Positions 38,801 through 50,800 of a stretch of DNA of 64,000 nt are shown piece by piece. The stretch lies in the NCBI GenBank assembly GCA_032622095.1, contig CP136061.1, positions 197,144,935 to 197,208,934 of the forward strand, in the 5' to 3' direction. Within the stretch, counting starts at the first letter, position 1. Each line of letters begins with the position of its first letter. The translations under genes and the position numbers were made by a program. The notes below the pieces were generated by a model. That model saw only the letters and a list, made by a program, of their open reading frames with translations, was not told where the DNA came from and searched no databases. This DNA is from Siphonodentalium dalli. Its lineage: Eukaryota; Mollusca; Scaphopoda; Gadilida; Siphonodentaliidae.

Positions 38801-41800
38801 TGGCAAATTAAAATTGAAACAGTTACGATAAATTACGAACTATTGCTTGCTAAAGCTCCTGTCGTCGGTTCTCATGGCTTTGGACCAGTTAGCAGCTGAT
38901 TAACGAGAATCAGTCGGATTTAGATAAAGATTGGTGTCGTTCTTTGACAGATAAGGCAAAATATAAAGAGCGTCCGTGTCGTTTCTGTTGGTAATGTGAC
39001 TCATCTGTGGATATCAAAAGGCGGCGTGAGGCAGATAGGTACTCTGAAGTATTTAGGTACTATGCATAGTACCTAGCAATTTGGTAATTCAGAGAACCAA
39101 ACATATAGGTACTATGTGGAGAACCTGCCCAGATACCAAGCACTCGAAATTACGAAAAATGGCGACGGCAAATTTAACAATGTGGCATGTTAGATTCCGA
39201 ATAATGCTACGGCGTTTAAATATCGAATTTAGTACAAAATCACGATCGAGGTTCTTCGAGATCATGGTATCAGTTACATGGACTCCGTGACTCCGTTGCA
39301 CAGTGCAAAATGAAATAATCCGAATTATACATGTATTACTTTTATTAATATAGAACCTTGATCGTGTTTTTTTACTTAATTGAAGGTTTAATATCTCGAT
39401 TTCAGGATTTTCCTGAACTGTTCACTGCACGTGGAGTAACATTTGTCTGAATGTCTAAAATAATCGGCCAAATTTTTAAATTTGTGTTCAATAATATTAA
39501 AGTAAACATCATAAATCAAACATCTTAAACAGGTCTGGGTGAAATACCAATCGATCTATAATAGCCCTATAAATAAAAAAAACTACCTTGCGATAAATTG
39601 CAAACCTTTGCGAATCGTAAACTAATTTGCAATAAATATATGCGATTTAGTGCAATGGTTTGTGATTTATCGCAAATATATTTTTATGCATTGGCACTAA
39701 TGGGCTTGAACCGTATAAATACAAATATAAATCAACAGGTCTGGGTGAATCAACAATCGATCTATAATAGCACGGTTGGGCTAAACTAGACCGATCGGTC
39801 TTTCACAGCCAGCATGCATGTTGGATAAGGGGAGCACACCTTTGCGATAAATCACAAAACAACTTTGCGAAAAATCACAAACACCTTTGCGATAACTCCC
39901 AAACCTTTACGATAAATCTCAGACATCTTTACGATAAGTCTCAGACTACGTACTGGGTCATTATATTTAGCGATTTATCGCAAAGATGTTTGAGATTTGT
40001 CGCAAAGGTTTTTTGGCGCTAATGGGCTTCTATAAACATTATAAATCAGACATTTCCCTGACCGGCTATCTGCACGTGGAGTAAAATTTGTCTGAAAAAA
40101 TCGTCCAAATTTCTTAATTTGTTTATAAACATTATAAATCAGACATCTTAAACAGGTCTGAGTGAACAACCTAACAATCTATAATTGCCCCCCGTCGGGC
40201 TAAAATAGACCGATGGGTCATTCACAGCCAGCATGCATGTATGATGAGTGGAGCAAATCTTTGCGATAAATCACAAAACTACTTTGCAAAAAATCACAAT
40301 CACCTTTGCGTTAACTCGCAAAACTTTGCAATAAATCTCAAGCATCTTTATGATAACTCTAAAACTACTTGGCGATTATACTTTACAATTTATCACAAAG
40401 ATTTGCGATTTATTGCAGATATATTGTTATGCGTTGGCACTAATGAGCTTGAGCATGCTACATCAGACATATTATTAACAGGTCTCGATGAACCACAAAT
40501 CGATCTATATGTACATGTATAATAGCATGGTCGGGCTCAAATAGACCGATCGGTCGTTCACAGCCAACATGAATGTGGCACACGGGTAGCAAACCAATAC
40601 CTAAAACCAAATTAATCTGATCTCTTTTGCAGGACACCATATAAATAATTACTGAGAATATTCAAAATTAAAACAACTTTGCAATAAATCACAAAACAAC
40701 TTTGCGAAAAATCACAAACACCTTTATGATAACTAGCAAACCTTTGCGATAAATCTCAAACATCTTTATGATAACTCTCAATTAACTACTTGGTGATTAT
40801 ACTTTGCGATTTATCGCAAAGATGTTTGAGATTTATCACAATAGCCAGATTATGTTAAAATAGACTGATCGTTCTTTCACAGCCAGCATGTATCTGGGAT
40901 AAGGGGAGTCACCCTAAACGGTGCTATTATTATCTATCAACCAATACTTAAAACAAAATTAAAATTCTGATTTCTTTATCAAGACACCATATAATTATTT
41001 ACTGAGAACATTCAAAGTTAAAACAACTTTGCGATATAGCAAAAACATATTTCTGATAAATCTTGGCGACTTATCACAAAGGTTTGTGATTAATCGCAAT
41101 GCTTTGTGATTTATCGCAGATATATTGTTGTACGTGGGCACCAATGGGATTGAACCGTATAAACATTATCAATCAGGTATCTTAAACAGGTCTGGATGAA
41201 CCAATTATCGACCTATAATAGACTAAAATAGACCGATCAGTCTTTCACAGCCAGCATACATCTGATATAAGGGGAGTCACTCTAAACTGTTTTATTGTTA
41301 TCTTTCAACCAATACTTAAACAAAATTAATTCTGATTTCTTTTGCAAGACACCAAATAATTATTTACTGAGAATATTCAAAATAAACATACATGTATACA
41401 GATATTCAAACAAATTAACAGATTCAAATTGTCAAGAAATTTAGAGTTCCCTCTCATACAACAGTGAGCACTGTGCCATGAAGACCGATTCTATTAAATA
41501 AACCCATTCTATAAATTGTGATATCAAACGTTCGTTTAATAACAGGAAATAGTGCCAGGTGACCTTTGACTTTCGGCTTGTCGTTTGTTTACATTCCGTA
41601 CGCTAGGTCTCAAAATACCATGGCTTCCAATATTTGTCCAACAAACTATAATGAATGAAGAGTTGGAAATGTTATGTCATTAAATATACGCCATTAAATA
41701 CAGTTTTAATTCAGAGTTTTATTTTTCTGGGACTATTTCTTTGCGTGGGCAAATACCGCATAGTTACGTGAAACGTCGTCGCATGCCTTATAGATGCAGA

Positions 41801-44800
41801 TGTTAGTTTCGCGTCTAATTGTTTGATTTAAGTATATATGTTTTGTCGACGTTTTGATCCGTGTAATAAATATAAACTACAAATCGTCCAAATCTGGAAT
41901 TATGCAAAAACACAGAGTGTCGACATGTAGTATCATAGTCCACACCAACACTAAACGCTCTGAATGGAATATGTTGTATGGCGCAGGAGATACACATATG
42001 CAGCATCGTCATGCCGCATTCGATCATGGTGATGCAGATTCTTGTCATGGTGATTGCAAGTCAACATAGAACTTGACTGAGACAAAGTTCATAATGATGC
42101 TGATGATTTATGATGATATTGGTGGTTATGAGGACGTTTTAAGTGTGATTATTTATTATATACAGTATATAGCATTATATCAACGGAACACTTTGAACAG
42201 TGGAGTACGAGTGATACATGTAATACTTTGTCCTTGAGATGATACTCTTTTCTCGGTCAAATTTTTACTACGCGACTCTCGGTCTGTTTTGCTATGTTTT
42301 ACATATAATATATCTATGTTTTTATATGCACAGCTACGAACTACTTCGTTCGCGTCCATGGTGCTGGTGCGAATGATATCACCACGTTAACAAGTCCAGT
42401 TATCAGTGGTGATAATAAACGATACAGTCTGAGTTTCCGGCATAAATCTTATGGCGATGACTTTGGATTGCTGGAGGTTTTGCAAACAAAAGATTCAAAA
42501 GACGATGTCCTCCTCGTCCTGTCTGGAGCCCAAGCTGGATGGGTTTATTCTTTCGTTGACGTACCACCAATGACCGATTACACGGTACTATATCTGGTCA
42601 TCAATTTGTTTAATAGTAATTGGCTAAGAATAGGCGCCACGTGGCCTGCAGGTTTGGTGATTTTTTAAAATTGATTTAAAACAAAACAATTCCAACTGTT
42701 ATGAAAATATTTAGTTGTCCAATGTCTTTGATATATGGAGTTTCTAAAAGGTGTGCTTATTATCTCCAAGGCTGGATTTGTCAGAATTGTCTATTATTAT
42801 ATTATTACTTATTACTTTGTGTACACCTACATTTGTATCAAACACAAATTGTCATGGTAGCACATATATAGCGGGCATGTACTTTATGCATACAAATAGG
42901 TCCATGTGAGTTCTAATGTTGTGATATCTTGACATGTGCTTAAACATTTATTAGTACTAATAAATTATTTAGTAAATTTTAGCTGCAAGTTGAATATATT
43001 ATTAATCGCATTTGCTCTTCTGTAACTTGAGGACATTATCGCACCATATATCGAGTATAGACATATGCATTAGACAACTGGAATATAGTCGGTACATGTA
43101 GATGACAGAGTATATCTTACTCGGTTAGCATGTACATGTACGGTCATCCGAAAAGGAAAGGGAATTCGACAGTGTAATAAGGGGTGCTGAATATGAGTGT
43201 AGTTACAAATAATACTAACAATGGTAAACTGAACAGGCCGTTGCTGGAACAGTAATTACCGTACCATGCAACATGCATGTAGTTTCGATAGGGTTGACTA
43301 TTACTGTAAAATTTCATATATATTATCCAATTTTGTATACTGTTTAATCATACTTATGTTATAATATACGAAAACCTTGTTAGATATTGCAGTTATTGAC
43401 CTTTTGTCATAATTGTATTTGCATGTGAATCAATGATTTTTGAAAAGAAAATCAGTGATTTAAATCTTGAATTTAATCAATGATTTAAATCGCTTGATTT
43501 AAATCGGCAAACCCTAGTGACATACTTACCCTGCTTCTTTCCAAGTATCAGAAAATACCGATTGATTACTATTAGAAAAGTATTGTATTTGTAATCAAAT
43601 ACATCAACTGGAAAAAGTATTTGTATTGTATTTGTAATCATCAATTTTAATAGCAATTGTATTTTAATCAAATACATTAACCATGTAATTGCCCCATACC
43701 TGCCAATATGACATGACGATTTGTATTTTATAACATGCATATCACCAGTTCCGTGAACTCTTCCAGATTGCGTTCACCTATTTACATATATTGTATCATC
43801 ATCATCATCACAATTTATTAGGAACGAACCATTCGGCTCTTATTTTCCGTATTTACGTAGCAAATAATTATAACTTTTTGTTTTTAACGCCACATGCGTT
43901 TCAAATAGTCAGTCTGAATTGAATTTAGTACGAAAATAACGCCATGTTGTGAATGCGGAATTGTTTGTTGTGTGTTTTTCCCGTCGTTTCCGAAGTTCTT
44001 TGCTCAGTTCATATTGTTCATTCGGTTCTTTTGTTTGAACGCTCTCTGTTGAAATAGACCTTATTATGTCCGTCGATAGAAGTTTCTTCTCGGTTGAATT
44101 GAATTGCCCCTTTGATCATCTGATCTCTGTATGTTTTGTCATTTAATGTTATTTTCGCATGTCTATGTTTGTGTTCTGATAGTTAACCGATTCTTTCAAA
44201 TAACATGATATTGTTCAGGCTAGTTATATTTCTTATCGTGTTTTCTATTTCTAATATGTCGTTGTTTTTTCGAAATATATTTACGGCTATCATATTATTA
44301 TTCTTGTCTTCGGTTTTGGTATTCGTCCGTGTTATTTCGTTTAAGGTTTCGTTTATGTTATCTTCTGGTTTGCTCTGCATTTCTTTCAGATCTTCTTCTT
44401 GTTTTTGGACTATGTAGTTATGTTGGTCATCAATGTGTTTAATTGTATTATCCAGCTTTCTGTTCATGGCATCTGCTCCTGTGTGTGATCCGGAGGATGG
44501 TTCATCGTCAAAACTGATATAGTGCGAAGTACAATGTAATAACAAGAATAACCCTATTCAAGAAAATTGTATGCCGAACATTATTGACGAATAATGTAAT
44601 TATACCTTTGGACAAAATATGTGATGGAAATAAGAACAAAGCGTAGGTTTAATTATGTCAACTGCAATGAAATAATATTTAACATAAGAGAAACTTACAT
44701 CATTATAGTCAAAATTTCGGGTACCTGTGCTTGGATATCAGAAATCTGGCCGGGTGCCATATATTCGAGTATAAAAGTCTCTTATCTGCATAGAGAAATT

Positions 44801-47800
44801 TGATTTGCTGAGTTTAATGTTTCGACGGCATTGAAGTCATGTCCGAAAATTACTTCCGCTAACGCTAGATCTATTGTTAACGTAACCTCCAATGATAACC
44901 GTGTGTACCCTACTAGTATACCTTTCTAAAGTCGCGCGGCTAGATCACTGATTTTTGGATCCAGTCTTCCTTTTTTAGGGCATAGTCTTCCTTTTTTGCT
45001 TAGGTCATCATTCCTTGAAAATATAAACTCCCTCACCCCTTATCCTGAGATACCGCGCAAGAATTGTTCAAACCCATGCTAGCGCCACCATACAAACAAG
45101 CAGCTACGGCCCTGAAATTGTCGTAGTTTCGATTGGCAGTGAATCCAACATTAATTATAGTCTCTCAAGAAATTGGTTCAGTTTCTGAAATATAAATATA
45201 CCATCATTTTGCATTAATTTCTTAAAACTAAAGGTATTTTCCATGGAGGTTATCGAATTGGGGAGCAAATATCGACGTTCAGATTGGAGATATAGCATTC
45301 ACACCATAATATAATGGTATTCATCCCCAATTAACATTTATTGGATGTTGTGCGATAGGTCTTCCAGTGAATTCTTTATCGTTCGATTCAACCATTCGAT
45401 GTCAATATCCAAAGAGGCCTGTGTTGTCCATATATATGAAAGTTCACAATTTGCCAAACCATATTGAACGTGTGCAATCCAACAGTGGACAATACCTCCA
45501 TCCATTGACATTTTCAAGATTTATTCCTATAATAATCGGGATATCTTATAATCTCGTGACGTAAAACATTTTGCCAAAAACCTCATCATCCGGATATCAA
45601 TTTCAGTTGGAAATACTCTGATTTAACTCTTTCGCTGCCAAACGCGCATAAATGCGAACTTCGAAGACGCTGCCAATCGCGCATTTTTGCGAATTTGGTA
45701 TATAGTCTAATGTATGGGATATAACTCTATTCTTTCCGGCATGTTTTACAGTGTACAAAGTATTTATATGTAGTGCTGTTGTGCGCGAACAATTTAAAGC
45801 GACAATGTCCTCAAGGTCATGCTATTTCTGTCGTTATGGGAGTACAGTCAGAGCCGGAATATTGCGTCATTGTTGTTAGCACGTGGTTATCAGTCGAAAA
45901 TGGCTGCTCGCAAAAGACTCAGGACTGAAGAAGTTATTGTTATTACAACTATACTCTAATGATCGAGGGGCGCCTGCGGCGCATAAGATACTTATACCTA
46001 TTATGTATGTGGGAAGTAGCCTCTATAGGGGCGCCTGCAGCGCATAAGATACTATGGGTGGTGGGATAGGGTGGTGGGTGGGTAACTAACCTCTATACTC
46101 TAATGATCGAGGGGCGCCTGCGGCGCATAAGATACTTATACCTATTATTTATAATACACCTTTACTGGTTTTGAACAACCCCTGTCTATTGTATCGTTTT
46201 CCAGTGGTGATAACAGGCAACTAAATTAATTATGCTGGTGAGTTGACCATGCGTACGCCCGCGTGACCCATATAATTCACATAAATCATCGTAAAACCCA
46301 ATTTTCTTGAAATTTAAGATGGCCGTCAAGATCACGTGACTTATAAGGGGCGGAGCAGGGTCATATGTCCCCCTGCAGGTATATATATACATATGGGTAT
46401 GGTTATATATATATATATATATATATATCTATATTTGGAATTGTACCTATCAGGGAATATTCAAGCAACAAAAGCACGAACTCAACAAAGTGCGCCATTG
46501 TATCCCATTTTGCTACAAATAGGTGGCAACTTGCATAAATTCAAGATGGACGCCAAAGTCACGTGACCTATGTTATGTCCAAAGTGGGTTCATATAGGTT
46601 ACTCCCGTGTACCTTACTGTTGGACATCGTATAATTGGGTTGAAAATTAGAAAACAAACAACACACCCATTCATACTTACACAAACTGTACATATACCGG
46701 CAAATAGCCACTAATCCAAGATGGCCGCCAATGTCACGTGACCTTGGTGAGCGTGTCCACGGTCGCATTCGACAGGGTATACCTATGTCTATATACATGT
46801 GAAGTTTCAACTAATTATATTAGAAACTGCTTGAGATATAATGTATTACCCATAGATACCTGAAATACATGGATATATGTACAGGATGCGTGGCACTGGG
46901 TGGCGGGTGGCAGCGAAAGAGTAATTTAACCATATGCCATCATGTTGTGCAAATTTTCAATCCGAGAATATTCATCAGAACTTGTGTTTGGAATGCCTCC
47001 TTAGCGGTTGAACATTATAATAGACCCACACCTAACAACCGCATAGTAGACTGTGTTTCACAGTTGATTGTTTTTTTGAATAAGTAGATTTGTATCTCAA
47101 TTGATATTTTCGATTCTCTCGTCTTATATATTAGAGGTTTCTTTCTCCAGAATATGATGTAATGCATGCCTTTGGAAACATATTACATATAAATTTGATG
47201 TCCATTATATACACTTTAGATAGATGTTTTCTGCCTTCACCTGCCATCACATTTTTTATTTGTTTTATGTTCAATTTCCAGAAGTCACAATAATCCGAAA
47301 ATACTCCCAGTGCACATCGCCGCATATCATTCGTTGTCTCAATGTATCCGATATCACGCGATCAGCAAACCAAACCACAGCCTTTTGGATAAGAACTGAA
47401 AAACATTATTACCGATGATCGAGATCACCATGTATGTACATCCGTATGGGAGCAAATAAAGACAAATATAAAATCGCTATTCGCCACCCGGGTGGCAAAT
47501 GGCGATTTCTATGTAGTAAGACTATTCGCCACCGGGTTCATGGATAATAGCCACTGCCCTTCTCAGTCGCTACCTATGTCTAAACAGATATATTAAATAT
47601 AGAGAACATTGTATTTATGTATACGACATACTATAATACCAATAATTACAACTCTTGCTAAGTAGCATGACACTGTCCGTGTCGCGGTAATCACTTATGT
47701 TTAAGGGGAGACGAACGTTTTGCATAAATCCAGCCAACAAATGGCAAAAGATTTTCCATCAAGAATTTCTCTGGATCTATCCGCCGAAAAATCCTCAATT

Positions 47801-50800
47801 TCACATATCATCATCTTCATTTTTTTGCAGATCCTGAACAGTTATTAAGAGACGAAAAAAACAATGGAATTTATTACATTTTAGAGGTTGAAACAATTAT
47901 ATCCTTTTTTGTCCCTTTCGGTACCAAGAACTGCTAGAATAATTAAGAATGTCAATGAGAGTGGGCTTCAGTTATATCACAATGTTTAGTTAGATTTTGT
48001 ATTGTATAATGTGGCATCATATCCCCATATATTGTAATGAAGAATACACCAGTCAAAAATATTCCAGACCAATGAAAATAAGCAGCGAGCAATCAACTGG
48101 AATTAGGCCAGTGTTAAGAGATACGGTAGTTAGCTTTAACTTGGTTATGAACCATGATGATGATGACGACCCATAACTCATCTCAGCCCAATTTGTTATT
48201 GATTAACAGGCAAGACATGAACATTCTCAAATATAGAAAGTATTTATGGGTAGTTGCCTTTCTACATGAAAATAGTCATTGACTTTCACGAGTCAAGAAT
48301 AACTAAGACTCTCGTGATCTTCAGAAATTATATAATGGATATATGAACTGTACTTTTGAAAAACATCTATTTTACTGATGTTCTTGGTACCTGAAAACAG
48401 CGAAATTTTACATATTGCTCATGCCATAACAAGTGAACTAAATGAGGATATAATATCCAATGGTTTGGTGCTTCCTAAATATAGTGACACAATAATCGTT
48501 TCTACCAAATTTCACAAAGCAATTCCTAACACATTTTGAGAAAATCCATGTTGAAATACCAGGAGGTTATTAAAAAACGTCCTTTTGAGCCTTAATTTGT
48601 CCTTTTAACCAAAGCTGTTAAGAAAAAAGCGACGTTATTTTTCCCAAGTGGTCATTTTCGAGGCCTTTGCAATCTGAACGAATCGTCGAAAAGTCATTAT
48701 ACATTCAAAAACATATCTATGTTAAAATATTTTAATATTGGCTTTGTCGGTTGTTGAAAACCGACCACATTTAGTATATCTACATTGTATTTCTTGTTGA
48801 TTTGCAAACACCAGCGTAGCCATTCTTAGTATAATTTTGAATATGTACATGTATGTTGTTGAATGTTTCACATAGAAAATGACTGTTTTCTCAAACCGTC
48901 ATGTTCGCGGTGTTCGGCTAATCCGAGCTAGTTTATTATAGGCATATAATATCTCATGCATTTTTATTGACGTATTCTGATCCCCGAGTTACAGCTTGTA
49001 AAATTCGCTACGTTAATGCGCGTATCTGGTATCATGTGTTATCATTATGTTTAACTTGGGGCATCGCATTTATGTACCACTTATATTGCTTTTTGTTCTT
49101 TCCAGATTGGCTTCCGATCAACCAGTAAGGTGAAGGGCAAATACATAGCTGTGGACACTATCGATATTTATCCAGGTAATACAATTGAAATTATTTATAT
49201 GTCTCACCATTTTGTACATTCGACACCGGAGGCAGTTTGTATAACGACTATGCTCATACGATAGCACATGTAGGTACACATTTCAGGCTATTTCGTACTA
49301 GACTCGTCCCTGGCTCATATGTGCAACAATACGACGCTATCGCTCTGTAACGTGCCCTCTACTTAAAGGGACCAGTCATATTTCATAATGAACACCTATC
49401 GGTGGCATATAGATATGTTTTAAAATCACAAAACAGGTTCGATTTCAATTCAATATGTTCATTTCTCAGTAAACTGCAATTACAGTGTTTAACAGTAAGA
49501 TATATAATAATAACAGACGGGGTACATGTACATTAAAATTTTCGGTATACCAAAATGAGACGATGGGTAAGACAATTGCCTACTGTTTGTATTGCCACCT
49601 CACCCTTCGTCCGTCTCGGATATTCATCTCAGTGCGTTATTCGCTTGGGGGTTTGTTAAAGCTGTCAGAGCTATTGTTTACTGGTTGCTCCGGTTTTTCC
49701 ACAGCTATATACCCGTGGAACAAACCGATGTACTAATCAAAGGTACAGTGAGTTGAACAAACCCACAAAGAATAGTTGGCGGTATTGGCCTGAAAAAAGA
49801 TGGTAAATCTAGTCAGATGTGGCGCGGTCGGGGTGGGGTGGTATAGAAATACATGCATATAATGATTTTGTGTTTCTGTTCTTGTAAATACACACTCAAT
49901 ATCGAGTGTAAAGTTCATTGAATATTTTCTTATGTTCAATAAAATGTGATATAAATTGGCCATCGGTTAGACAATGTCCAATTATGTTGGGTGATTTGTT
50001 TGAATGTTTTGATCAGTTAGTCGGTTTCAGGTACTAGGTGAATTTAATTGGGTATCGGGGGAGTACAAATTAAAATAAGTCAAGTTGAGAAAACGGACTG
50101 GTTGACGGGGTGGTCGTAATTTACAACCGAGCCCATCACACAAACGAACGCTCCTTGATAACGTCTCTGGAATTTCGTCACCCCTTTCTCAGACTAATGA
50201 TGACCAATGCTTGATAGCAAACGATAACACTTTAAGCGATAAGAATGTTTTCAAAACCCCTTTAATATACCCCTTAAATTGGAAGTAAAACAACGAACTC
50301 TCATTGTCGTTAATTCGTGACTGGAAGAACAGCAGTTGGACATTTCGGAAGGAAGCGACGGTTGAACGTTTCTGTTATTATAAATAGCCAACAAATATCT
50401 AGTGAAAAGTTGCTTTAATATTGTCCTATTTTCAATACAAAACTATATTAATCGTCCTCGGTCAGAAACTGTCCAATCTTAGGGTGAGTTTTGGTTGGAA
50501 TTTATAATCAGTTGGTAATGTTCAGGTACCAGGTGAAAAATTCTAATTTAATATCGATGGGAATGCAAAGGAAAATTTAGTCAAGTTTGAAAACTACGGC
50601 AGCGTAGAACCGGAACACCATTTATATTTAATATCTTGATTAACTTACTATTTTGATTTATCAACTTAGCTATCCTGAATAATCAACTTAGCTATCTTGA
50701 ATAATCAAAGTAGCTATTTTGATTAATCAACTTACAATCTTGATAAATCAACTTAGCTATATCGATTAATCAACTTAGCTTTCTTGATTAATCAACTTAC

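Noticed and set aside
39440-41400. CRISPR-like repeated array
   Set aside because: Units are 320-420 bp, diverged and without regular spacers; it is a eukaryotic satellite.
42652-42657. cag|gtttgg as donor of MAM exon 3
   Set aside because: Phase 1 would shift exon 4 into a frame with an immediate stop.
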